NCBI GenBank assembly: GCA_964019695.1
Contig: OZ026516.1
Span: forward strand, 77,827,018 to 77,891,017
DNA length: 64,000 nt
Origin: Loripinus fragilis
Lineage: Eukaryota; Mollusca; Bivalvia; Lucinida; Lucinidae
Direction of reading: 5' to 3'
Part shown: piece after piece, positions 43,701 to 57,500 of the stretch
How positions within the stretch are numbered: position 1 is the stretch's first letter
How the letters are laid out: every line of letters begins with the position of its first letter
Made by a program: the position numbers and the translations under genes
Notes under the pieces: model-generated
The model's input: only the letters and a program-made list of their open reading frames with translations
The model's database searches: none
Told to the model about the DNA's origin: nothing

Positions 43701-46700
43701 CTTGTGGTGCACTGCCATATTGTTGATTATCTCATTTGGCGGCTATTATATAATTATTCATTTCCTTTGATTTTACAGTTGACTATTGCTGTATATGACA
43801 AAAAGATTGAACATATGAGGACATATGGTAACCTGACAGTACAAATGCAACGTAACTTCAATGCTCCAATATTTAGAGAAGATCCTTACAGACGCAATCT
43901 TGATTGGCGTGACAAACCCACCAAGTTGGTTGTTCAGATACAGGCAGATGATGCTGATGGGGTAAGTTATTTTATGGAAAGGGGTTCATATGTATGTATA
44001 ATGGTAGTGGGAGGGGGTTCACTTTACTAATTTCATCTCATTTTTCTTAAATATCCCATGAAAATGAAATAATTTGGTCTTACTTATCATAGGATATTAA
44101 AAAATGGGGGGGGGGGGGGCAGGGAGGGGGATTCAAGCAAACCCTCTCTGTATCTGCCACTGTTTCTCTGAGAACTAGTTATCCAATGAGAATCCTGCAT
44201 ATGGGATTCTTTGAATGAGCAGCTACCGACTGGGGTTAGAGGCCTGTGTATTATATTTATATGCTTCCATACTTAATGTATGCCAGAACTGACCCCTGGG
44301 TGAGGTAAGCTTTTTTTTTCTTGTTACGTAGGCACCCAGCATCCACTGTATGCTCCCAAAAATATTTTAAATTTTAGCATTTTCTGCCTCCCCCCTCCAC
44401 CCTCACCGTTAAAAGAATACTTTTCTGTACCTTGCTTTTGAAAAATATCTACAAAATCTTCATACCAAATGAATGAATGAATATGTTAAAAAAGAATTTG
44501 TTGTAGAAAGTTAACAATTTTGAGGGTTTTTTTCTGTAAAATTAACTAAGGAAATGATTATCAGAACAGCAGCTGGTATCTGCTTTTGCTGAAAGTTAGT
44601 AGACAAAATTACATGATCAATTTTTTTATGTGGTATTTTACCATGTTTAGATATGAGAGAGTATTTCTAAACATAAGCTCATCTCTGAGGTAATGTGTAA
44701 GCCAAACCCTACAGTAAAACCTGTGTAAACAGCCACTAAAAATAGAGAAACAAAGATCTTGATGACAAATGGAAGCTTACTGAAGGTCAAACGTATTACA
44801 GAATGCTCCAAAAGGAGCAGAATAATACTCCAAAGGTTTTGAAAACCAATTTTTTGTCTTTTTGAGAAGGGCTGATTTACACAGATTTTACTGTGCTCTA
44901 TATGAAGACATCTTTATTTTGAATGCTTGCTAATAGGTGCAAAGCAAACTTGATGCATGATTAGGAGTATTATTGATAGAAATTATTCTGCTCTTTATAA
45001 AATTTGTATGATATACAATTAAAACTCTTGAGCAGTTACTCAAAAATAGACAAAACAAAGTTCTTTAAGACAGATGGTAGCTTAATGTGATTCAAAAGTA
45101 TTACAGAAAGAGAGCATTCTGCAATACTTTTGACCTGCATTAAGAGATCATCAGTCTTGAAAAAAACATTGTTTTGTCTTTTTAAGGGTTGATTGATTAA
45201 GAGAAGATTTACTGTAGTTATCCAGGTGTCCTGGGGCTACCATATGGGATTGTCTGTGTAGAATAACAATACAATCATGTGTTTAAGCTAGTTCTATGTA
45301 ATTGTCTACTTTGTTTTGCTCATGAGCCCGGTTCTAGAACTATTTGAGAAATGTAAAAATGCCATGTGCTGGTTTTATTGTACTTTGAAGAGCCATAGTG
45401 AGAGGTTTTTGTAGCGTGTCTATCTATTTTCAGGATAAAGTGACATATGGGTTTGATGCAAATACACCCGACATCGAGAGGTATTTCTACCTAGTACCAT
45501 CTACTGGAGAACTCTTGCTTGTAAATACACTCCCACCAAAACAGACACGCTTTGAGGTAAGTTTTAACCTTAAATTAACTGACAAAAATTTACATCGGTC
45601 AAGATTTTCAAATTTTGCTGCTTGGTTAAGAAGTCAAATTTATTTGTATAAATCATCTGCCATCATAAGAAATATCAGACTTTATTTTCTACATTGTCTC
45701 TTGCAGTGGTGATTGTCATTTTAACCCTTAACGCGCCAATGACAACAGAAGTCGTCTGCTTTTCTCGTCTGCTGAAATGTTTAAGAAGCCTCTATGGCAA
45801 ACAGTGTGGACCCAGATCAGACTCCTCCTAAAGGAGCAGTCTGTTCTGGGTCCACACTGTTTGCTTCTATAGTTAATTCATCAGTAAAGTTAGGCAATTA
45901 TTTGCCGCAGACAACTTCAGCAGACAACATTTTTAGATGCATTTTTTTCTTGGCGCTTTAAGGGTCAACTATTTGTTTTCAAAAGAATTCTTCTATATGG
46001 TTTGATAATACAATGAGTCCGGGATAGTTCATTAATCTTCATTTATGAGCCACCGGGATTTTCAACAATTTGACATTTTGACAAGTGTAGACTCAGACGA
46101 GCCTCTGCAGCCTCCTTTTAAGCTTATAAACTCCAAATGGTGTTCAGTCAGTAGCTTAACAATCATAGAACACTCGAGCGACTAGCAAAGGCTCTGATCA
46201 GACTGCCTGTATGCGCAGGCTGATCTGAGGCTTTGCTGGTTGCACATACCTCATTGTTGGAAATCTTATGCACTGGCTCATATATCAATGGGTCACAGGC
46301 AAGAATTTATCAATTTAGTTTATTTTTATCTTCCCAAACAGTGCAGACCCAGATGAAATGCTGCTAAATAATGCCATTTTTGTTGCATTTCACCTGTGTT
46401 TGCACTGTTTGCCAAAGTACTCCCTTACGGGTTCCATCATACCAAGGGTAAAAAGAGAACTTTTCAATATTACTATTACTGTATGTGCGAGACTGCACAT
46501 GCCTCATTGTCTTTACTGGTCACCTTTTGATAGCTGGTGTTGTCAACTAACTGACTCAGTTTACCAGTTTTATGGGGGTTGGTGTTGGAGTGAGAGGACA
46601 AACTCTCAGATACATGTATATACTAGTTAATTGACCATAGCCCATTTCTGCTTATTCACCTGCTTAATGTTCTTTGATACCCTATGTTGCTTACTAATAG

Positions 46701-49700
46701 GACCAGGATCAACCTTCTCTTGTAAGGGGTCAAATTGTATACTTCCATTTTAATCCTTCACTCTATAGGCTAGTTTTAAACATGACACCTTTTTCTAGTT
46801 TTAGACAACACTGAAAAAAATCAAGAAAAATTTTAGTTAGTTTTTAATACTTTTGAAAAAATTATGGAAAACACTGCATTTGCTCCAAAAGAGCACATGC
46901 TCTATTTCCCATAATATTTTCAAGCATGAAAATGCTTTCTTATTGAGTAAATGGTTAAAAAAAGTCTGAAGTGCATATGAATTTATGCAACAGATGTTAT
47001 ATACTAGTAGATGAAAATATTGGAACTTGAAGATACTCACCCTCCACCATATTGACACAAGAAATCTTTATTTCTACAAGGGTCCCAAAGAACTCAAGGG
47101 TCAACTTCATTTTCACTGGTGGTTTACAAATTTAGTAATGTTTAATTATAGCGTCCGTTGAACTGTTGCTTCAAAGTAGACACCAAATTTGGTTTTTTTA
47201 TGCAAAAATGTGATTTCTAATTAATTTAAATGTCCTGTGATAAATAGGATCTAACATTCATGCTCTTGTATTATTGAATTCATTAAACTCGTTGCGAAAA
47301 AGAAATAAAATGCTCACAAGCCCCTCATTTAATCTCTTTTCCTCAACTATTTTACTAAATTCAATGAAACCTGAGCACTCCTTAAGATGGTCTATGATGT
47401 ATTTCAGATAAATGTTTATGCTAGTGATGGTAGGAGACCAGAAGGAAGGGACCAAACACAAGTGATTCTCACGGTTGACATAGATCAGTTTGACCCATCA
47501 TTTGGCCTGCCTCGTTATGAGGTCATCATTTCAGAGAAACAACCTATGTTTGATCCAATTATAACTGTTGAAGCAGGCGACACTGACAGAAGGGTAAGTT
47601 TGGACGTGATTGAAGAATAAACAATGGAAGAAATTCTACCAGTTTACAATGGCAGTGCAGATAATGCTATGATTATGAACAGGTCCGTATGCTAGAAAAC
47701 TGGTCTTCCAGGTTCCGAATCAAGAAAGACACAAAACAGTCCGCCAAGCTACAAACATAAGATGGAATATTGACATTTTGTGTGTACTTAACTTTGGATG
47801 GTCCATTGTATATATGGGCCTGGATGGGAGAAAACCTGTCTTCGGTGGTTAGGGAATAACACAGTCGCAGACCAGCTTTCGCATCCGCGCAGTCGTTATT
47901 TGCTTTTTGGAAAGTATCATATATAGGCTTGCTACAAGCGAAATTTCAAATTTCTAGATAGTCTGTGTAGCTGAGGAGACTGGTTTGAGCTTCGCTTTTT
48001 CAAAAAACCCAAAGGCAGGTTTTGTTGCGTCGAGGCCCATATGGAGGGTTGGTTTTTGTCTTTAAAAATAGTGTAGGCTGTGATGAAATGCTGCATTGTG
48101 AAGCATTTATCTGGGTCCTAACTGTTTGCAAAGTACTCATTTAAAAGTCACAGCCCTGTAAAGATTATGGATTTATGATATCTGCACATTTAAATGCAGA
48201 ATTTTAGCTTGCATTAGGGCTTCACAGACATTAAAGACCCTAATGTTTTGCATCAACCAATGCAAGCTAACAATTTGCATTAACAATCAAATACGGTGTA
48301 CAATCTGACATCCAACCCTGCTTGTTACTCTTAATATAGTTATTATCTTATTTATAGGAGTGTGGGGGGGGGGGTGTTAGAACAGCCATCCAGCAAAATT
48401 GTGTACACAGCCAGCGTCATGATGATAGGTTAATTACGTCCTGGTAATGCAATAATTATATCACACAAACACTATAAGCAGATCCAGTCATTGGCTGATG
48501 TTTTTAACTTTAGTCCCACCAAGACCCATGTAAGATGTTTTGCATTGAGAAATGGGAAGATGTGGAATGTTAGGTTTCCTCTTAGGCAACTACAATGAAA
48601 AGGTAAATATATGGAATTGGTGCAGAGCTACAGACTTAACCCTTAATGCGCCAATCGCAACAAAAGTCATCTGCTTTTCTCGTCTGCTGAAATGTTTAAG
48701 AAGCCTCTATTGCAAACAGTGTGGACCCAGATCAGACTGCTCCTATAGGAGCAGTCTGTTCTGGGTCCACCCTGTTTGCTTCTATACTTAATTCGTCAGT
48801 AATGCTAGGCAATTATTTGCAGCAGATGACTTCAGCAGACGACATTTTCAGATACATTTTTTTTTCTTGGTGCTTTAAGGGTTAACATTCACATGATTTC
48901 TTTATGATTTTCATTAGGTGCGGTACATGATTGTATGATTTCCTGATCTTTGCTTTCTTCCTTACTTTCAGGGAATCATTATGTACTATGCTGATGGCTA
49001 TCCAGCCAGTAATTTCTTTGCCATCAATGAGACTACTGGTGAGGTATATGTGAAGGAAAACCTGCAACAAGACACAGAACCTAGAGAATTTTACAGGGTA
49101 TGTCGTTACTTGCAAGATTTTGCAACGTCAAATGTTTTTTAAAATTTCAGTGAAGTAATGGGAACATCAGTCAAAGCATTAATAGAAAATGAGCTGCTTG
49201 GAGGTAGAAGCCTCATCGTCTCTTATGCTTTGCAGGTCTAAGAACCCAGAAAAGAAAATCAGAGCTTTGTTTATTGACATCAACAACATCGATGACAACA
49301 ATGAAAATAAAGGTTAAGGAAAGTTGAAGAACCATATTTACTGATGAAATATTGTCTCCTTTTTATCACCCCTACTGTCATAATGTCTCTGCCAAGCTAG
49401 CACACAACATTGCGCTGCCAATGGCCAATCAGCAATATGCCATTGAAATGGCTTATCGCTAGTGGGCCCATGGTGGCCTGATTTTATGTGCTAGGTGGGC
49501 TGGTAAGAGTAAGCCAAAACATATGACTTGGATTTTAAAAAGAACTGTCTCGATGAGAGGGTCCTTTAAAAAAGCATCCCAAATCTAGGTTTTATTTTAC
49601 TTTTTTCTCAATCGAAAAATGTGTTTTAAGCATTCAAAAGAATAGTTTCAATGAGACAGTTCTTTTGAACACCGAAAACACATGTCCATGAAATTCTTCC

Positions 49701-51494
49701 TTTATCGAATTTGTTATTTTTGTTGTAACCTGGATGCGCTTGGTGTGTTTGCTTAATGTAAACAGTGGTCAAAAATAAATTGAAGGATGAGAGAAGATCA
49801 AATTAATAACTATTTAAGCTCATTTATGCCTGGTAATTGGCCATTTAAAAACATCAAATCAGACCATCATTGCAGAAGACCTTAATTAAAGACACCATTT
49901 AGCCATCACGTAATAGTGTGAAAGTCATTCCGGTGTCAATTACCTGTTGGAAATCTGTTTGCTAAATCACTCAGGTGTGTTAATTGAACTCACCCTAACA
50001 AAGAAATCACAACCACAATGCTTGACATTATTTTGGCAATTCAGACTCAAATCTTGAAGGGTAATTTAATAGCAATTTCTTTAATTGGCACGGACAAATC
50101 TCTTCGAAAAATTGAATTTTTCGGAAAATCGAAATTTGAAAATCGGTTGTTTTATTGCAATAAATAATAGAGAAAAAAGTCGGGACCATTTGTCGTTGTC
50201 TTCGAAAAACCCAGTAGTTTCGGTTAAACGACATTAGGATATTATTTGACTGTACAGTTATCTTGACCCTTTACCTGGTAATGTCTTCGGCTTGTTATCT
50301 CTGCAAACAGTTTGGACGAAGATCAGGCCATACAAACATGATTCATACTCTTTGACATTCTGATGGTATTCCTGAAATATTTTTTTAGAAAAGTTAATCT
50401 TAAAAAAATGAAGGAAAAAAATACAGTTTGAAAAATGACCCAGCATGTAAAGAGTTAACCCTTAAAGCGCAATCACAACTGCAGCAGACGACTAATTTTG
50501 CAACATCTTTATCAATTTCTGAAAATAAATAAGGCATGACATTTCACTAGCATCGTCTGCTAGCCGAAGATTCCCATGAAATATCATGCCTTATTTGTTA
50601 TTTTGAGAATGCAACAAAATTTGAAATTGTTGTCTGCTGCAAATTATATGTGGTGCTTCATGGGTTAATTTTATATTACAGCTCAACGTTTATGCATATG
50701 ACTCGGGAGTCCCTGGAAATATTGCTGAATCGGTTGTTGATATAACAGTGAGAAGGAACGAAAACTATCCAATTCCAGACCAATCTTTTTATGTGGTGAA
50801 TATTGATGAATTCTGGAGTAGAATGGTCAGCATCTTAGATATTGATGCAACAGACGCTGATAATGTAAGTATGGTGCAAATCTGTTACAGAGTTATAGCC
50901 CTTGATGGATGTCAGTATTTTACTTCCTCTCAATATCTTTCCAACAAGCGGACAGAATTTAGCCAAATTTTGTATATGACATATGATTTTTTGCAAATTG
51001 ACAGCAGAGGTATGGCCCTTGATTGATGTTGATTGGGATTTTTAAACACATTTGGCTTTTTTACAGATTGAAAAGCACTGCAGCGGAGCTACAATGTATA
51101 GTCAGGTCTACTGACAGCTTAAGTTTTTATCAGCTCAGACTGATGGGAGTCTTTGCTGGGTATCAAGGGCATCTTGTCATGTTATGATTCTGATAGAGTT
51201 GGGCTGGTCCCCCCCAAAAAATCTGATAATTAGGAGACTCAAGGTTACCTCTTCAGCTAGAATTTGTTGTTGTGTAGTGGATAAACCATTGTCTTGCAAA
51301 CCAGGGGTCTTTGGTTTGATCCCCAGCTGCACCAGTCTGTTGGATGAAACTTTTTAAAAGTCATGGCCCCATCTTAATTTGACCTTAGCTTTTGGTTGGA
51401 CATTAAAAATATGCAAGCACGCACACACGCACGCATGCATGCAACCACACACACACACAGACTGCCAGCATTCATTTTACTGATATATCTATTC

Positions 51495-51525
<31 letters not shown>

Positions 51526-54500
51526 TGCCTCATTGTACACCAACTTTGCAAATGTTGAGTCTGCATTTTATTTTCGGTTTATCCATTTGTCCTTCTGTAA
51601 AAGTGATGTATGTCTTGTTAACAGGATATTCTTGGACCCAGTATAAACTGATGGAAATACAAGGTTATGTTGTCAAGGCTTTATTTAAGCACTTTTTCAA
51701 AGTACTACAGCCAATATCATTGATTCTGAACATACACAAGATTATAAGAGGTTACCCGGTATGCGAAATTGAAATATTACAAGTTACTGTAAATGAAATT
51801 GAAGTTTTCTCATTTTTAGGTTGATTTCCTTGGTTTCTTGCTGATGTTCATAAAGATAGATAAACTTTCACTTAATATAACAATACAGTCTTGAAGATAG
51901 TATATTGCACCATTGCTTTTTGAATAAAAAATCATGGTGATATGTTTTTTTAATCTTCAACATACGTTAGTTTTGAAAGTTCAGCCAGAACAACATATTT
52001 CCAATATATTCATTTACCTGTATGTCAGTGACCAGTCTGTGTATATTGGATCTGAGGAATATCTTTTAAAAGAACAGAACTACAATCTTCCAACTTGCTC
52101 AGCTGACATGAGATGATGACCTTGTTAACGTTTGAAGGAATTCCAAACAGTGTTATCTGAGTTAGGACTCCTGTTTAATATAGTGTTTTACCACGTGGAC
52201 AAGCATATGGTTGACAGCTCAGTGTTATCAGAGTTATGACCTCTGTTTAATATAGTATATAACCATGTGGACAGGCATATGGTTGGCAGCACAGTGTTAT
52301 CAGAGTTATGACCCCTGTTTAATGTAGTATATAACAATGTGGACAAGCATATGGTTGGCAGCACATTGTTATCAGAGTTATGACCCCTGTTTAATATAGT
52401 ATATAACCATGTGGACAGGCATATGGTTGGCATCACAGTGTTATCAGAGTTATGACCCCTGTTTAATGTAGTATATAACCATGTGGAAAAGCATATGGTT
52501 GGCAGCACAGTTTTTCACAACACAATTTCTAGTTCACATTTACTAATAAAATGTTCTCTGCTTACTGCGCACATTTAGATAAACAAAAATTTCTGAATAA
52601 AATTATAAATTATCTGTTAAATATAAATTTTAGCATGTGTTTTGTTTGGGTGCTCAATAGAACTATCTTATTTAGATGGTTCAAGACCCACAACATATTT
52701 TTGGTTGAAAAATAAAAACATATTCTACTCTGGTGCACTCTTAACTAAAGGCATGATACTGGTTAGCCATAGGGTCGGGTTAACTGACCCATCTCAGTAT
52801 GACCAAAACTGTTGACTGGGGGTTGTTAGTCACCAATACAAAACTAAACATAAATAGAATTAATAAATAAGGACTTTGCTCAATAAGAGTAGGGTGATGA
52901 ACAGCTTTACAGTTAGAAGTATGGAAGAAAAACCTGTATGGCCACATGGGTGAATAAAGTACGGTAACCTGACCAACCATGTAACTCTATTCTTAGAGTT
53001 GCATACAAACTATAACTAGAAATAGGACCATGGTATAGCATAAATGTTAGGAATTAGCAAAAAGATAACAACATTTGTTTTTTTTCAGGATATGATATAT
53101 TATGACTTTAGAGTAGACCCAAATGACCCAGCTTCAGCAGACTTTTTCTATGTGTACCGAGGTTCCGGAGAGATCTACCTGAGACAGCCACTTATAGGAC
53201 GCCCTCAGGACTCTTTCAGGGTAATGCAGTATAGCAATTGTATAATGCTGAGCAAAACAATTCTAAAACCCAAAATATGCATAGTTACTCCTCCATAAAA
53301 AAAGACAACAAAATTAACAACAAAAGAAGTTTGTAATGATACCAGCTACAGATCTCATTTATTGAGCATAGGTCCAGTTAAGCAAAATTTTTAAACACAA
53401 AAATGTTTTTTTTTGGCCACTCAATTAAACATGTGGTTTGGGTGCTCAAGGGAACCATCTCATTGAGATGGTTCTTTTGAGCACCCATAACCTATAACAT
53501 ATGTTTTACTTTAGAAATAAGAAAATGAATTTTCCATACATTTGTATGCCTGTGAAAATAAGAGTAACCTAGTACATCTTTGAATCTAGATATGTTATTT
53601 TTATGGGAGCGCAGTGGCTCAGTGGTAGAGTGCTTGACTCGAGACCGAAGGGCCGCGGGTTCGAGCCTCACCGGCGTCACTGCGTTGTGGTCCTTGAGCA
53701 AGACACATTTATCCTAGCTTAGTACTGGTTAAACCCAGGAAGACCCGTCCCGCATAACTGAAAGATTGTTGAGTGGACGTAAAGAATCAAATCAAACAAA
53801 CAAAAAACAAAAGATATGTTATTTGGATGAAGAATACATTTATTCTTGCATACCAGATCAGGATTTCCATTGTTTTACCCATGTGAGATAATTATATCTC
53901 ACCCATACTAGCCCATGGAAAAGATAAAAAGCAAATGGCCACATGTTGGCTGCACATGCTTCCGTGGCAGCATTTTAGTGCTAAAATGATGTCATCATGT
54001 CGCATCTCAGCGAATTCAGGATTTTCTGGAAGCCTTTTTTATGTTTTTCCAATATAAAATGAGGTATTTCTTAGTGAGTAAGAAAAATGATCCATTATTC
54101 TTGTGAGGATGAAATAGAAAATCTGTCCCTCAGGATCACAGTTTTTATCACCTGACTAGGCTTGTGATGTCTATCAGTGATCCTTGGGACAGATTTTACT
54201 GTCCCATCCTCACACTCCTGATGGATTTTGAAAATCACCCTTGCTTGCTGTGGTTATTTCCTGTTTATTGGTTGAGCAATCATTAACTTGATAACAACAT
54301 ACACTATAAATGCATGGGTGACTTTCCATTTTGCTGAATAAATTCAATAAAACATGAGCACTCCTGTAAGATCCTCTATATAACACCCCAGTTTCTTTTT
54401 CAGTTCTTTGTTGATATCACTGACTCTGGAAGGCCAAAGCGACTAACATCTGTCTCAGTAGAAGTCATTGTAGAGGCTGTTGGATATCCTACCTTTGTAG

Positions 54501-57500
54501 AGCCATTTGTAGCAGACATTGTAGACTATACTGGTGTTGGAGTAGAAGTTATAACAGTCAATGCTCGACATCCAATACCAGCGGTAAGTTATAATACACA
54601 GCTTGGACAAGTTACCTTGTCATGAGACATTGTAGACTACACTGGTGTTGGAGTAGAAGTTATAACAGTCAATGCTTGACATCCAATACCAGCGGTAAGT
54701 TATAATACACAGCTTGGACAAGTTACCTTGTCATGAGACATTGTAGACTACACTGGTGTTGGAGTAGAAGTTATAACAGTCAATGCTTGACATCCAATAC
54801 CAGCGGTAAGTTATAATACACAGCTTGGACAAGTTACCTTGTCATGATACATTGTAGACTACACTGGTGTTGGAGTAGAAGTTATAACAGTCAATGCTTG
54901 ACATCCAATATCAGCGGTAAGTTATAATACACAGCTTGGACAAGTTACCTTGTCATGAGACATTGTAGACTACACTGGTGTTGGAGTAGAAGTTATAACA
55001 ATCAATGCTTGACATCCAATACCAGCGGCAAGTTATAATACACAGCTTGGACAAGTTACCTTGTCATGAGACATTGTAGACTACACTGGTGTTGGAGTAG
55101 AAGTTATAACAGTCAATGCTTGACATCCAATACCAGCGGTAAGTTATAATACACAGCTTGGACAAGTTACCTTGTCATGAGACATTGTAGACTACACTGG
55201 TGTTGGAGTAGAAGTTATAACAGTCAATGCTCGACATCCAATACCAGCGGTAAGTTATAATACACAGCTTGGACAAGTTACCTTGTCATGAGGCATTATT
55301 GCCACTTGTATTCTCTTCAGTTATTTTTCCGTTTTATGAGTTATTTGCCCTTGATAGATCTGAAATATAGTTTTAGACCTGTTGTTCCTTTACCATTGGG
55401 AATATCTTAATGAAACTTCATTGGTATATAGACCACTTAGACAAGGACAGCATCTCTGGTCATTCCTATTTTGAATTAACTGGCCTTAATGTCTTGAAAA
55501 ATGGGTTTATGATCTGAGGTTAGTTATTACTATATGGAATATCTTATTGAAACTTAACGGGTACATAGACCTGCATGTTACATGATGTGACCAATGGTCC
55601 AAATGCCCCACATTGTAATGAAATATAACAAAGCATCTCATTTATGAATGATTTATATTATCTATTTACAGTTAGGACATCATGGCTCTGTCTATCCGAG
55701 TTCATTGGCTATTTACCTATTTTATAGCTAAGAAAATATGTTCGCCCTTTACCTCATAGGGATGCCTTTTGATGCCTTTGAAAAATCATGTGTTAGAAAA
55801 TATTACAGAAAATAAAGTGATTACTCTTTTGGAGCAAATGCTCCATTTTCCATATTTTCAAAAGTATCTAAAACTTAACTGAAATTTTTCTTGATTTTTT
55901 TTCAATGTTATCTGAAAATAGAAAAAGATGTCATGATCTAAAAATAGCCTTTTGAGAAAAGGGTAAATGTGCCCAGCAGTGGCAGCACATTATTCAGTGA
56001 ATACGGTGCTTTTTATTGAAAACTGTTGATCCAGATCAACTTCCTTCTCTTCACACTGTTTTTATCCAGACTTTAACCCTTAAAGCGCCAATCACGACAG
56101 CAGCAGACAACAAATTTTGGGACATCTTTCCCAATTTTTGACAAAATTAAGGTATGATATTAGATGAGAATCGTCTGCCAGCAGACGATTCTCATGAAAT
56201 ATCATGCCTTATTTGTTATTTTGAAAAAGCGGCAAAATTTGAAATTGTCGTCTGCTGCAATTTATAGGTGGCGCTTTATGGGTTAAAACGGTTTTCACAT
56301 TGATTTTTCACTTCTTTATTGATCGGAAATCAGAAGCTGATATACAATAAAACTTGTCTTAAGCGGCCACTCAAAAATAGACAAAACAAAGATTTTTAGA
56401 CAAATGGTAGCTTGATGAAGGTCAAAAAGCTGTTGACCTGCATTAGCAATTTTTGTCTTCCTTTTGAGTGGCTGCTTAAGACAGATTTTGGTAATACTGC
56501 AATACTTTTTGCTTGCATTTAGCATTTTTTTCTTCTTTGTGAATGGCCGCTTCAGACGAATTTTCAGTAATGTAAACAATAAAGCCCCTGGTGTGTGCTA
56601 ATAGGAGCATTTGTGCTTTATCAGTCAATTATAGTAGTTTATCAGTCAAATATAGTAGTTTATCAGTCAAATATAGTAGTTTATTGGTCAAATATAGTAG
56701 TTTATCACTCAAATATAGTAGTTTATCTTTCAAATATAGAAGTTTATCACTCAAATATAGTAGTTTATTTTATGTGTGTGTGAATGTGTGTTTTGCTGCA
56801 AATTTTACACAGATGTCACTCTTCAGATGATTTTGTATTCATTTTTACAGGATCAGTCAAACTTGAGATATGAATTAGTGGGTGAAGCACCGGGTACCTA
56901 CTACTTTGTAATTGATCCTATCTCTGGAGACATCAAGGTGAACAGATCTATTAAGTATGATAGAACCATGACATACAGAGTAAGTGGAGTTTTGTTTATT
57001 TGATAACATTATAGATCGTGACCATAGAGGACAATAGATTGTTTTAATCTTTAATTTTTAAGTTGCCGTACCCATTTACCAGAGATTAATTTGAAATCTA
57101 CGCGACAGTTACCCCTCACTTCTATTAGTTAATAAAACAGAATCATATGCCATTAAGAAGTTCTTAATTGAACTATTTTCGCTATTACTTCAAATTTTGA
57201 ATAGAGTTTTCACAAGTTAAAAAGCTCTACCCTTACCGTGTTTGAGTGAGGTGCTTGTTGTAATGCTTCCTATTAGTTTATATTTATGTTTCTACAATGA
57301 CAGTACAGCTGTTTCTGCTTATGAAACCATTTCAGTTTTAAGCCTATGAAATGGCCATCTTTGCCATGTATTATTGATGTAATGTTGATCGGTATTAACC
57401 CTTAATGCGCCAATCGCAACAAAAGTTGTCTGCTTTTCTCGTCTGCTGAAATGTTTAAGAAGCCTCTATGGCAAACAGTGTGGACCCAGATCAGACTGCT

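Noticed and set aside
51396..51824. 142-codon open frame with a proline run
   Set aside because: Passes through a poly-C tract and the end of a SINE; no protein similarity recognised.
52188..52508. 106-codon reverse open frame with a 24-residue period as a repeat protein
   Set aside because: It is the reverse reading of the 72-bp tandem repeat; non-coding intron context and no start or splice logic.
53601..53670. A tRNA gene
   Set aside because: A and B boxes are present but the ends cannot form an acceptor stem, and the unit has a SINE body, A-rich tail and target duplication.
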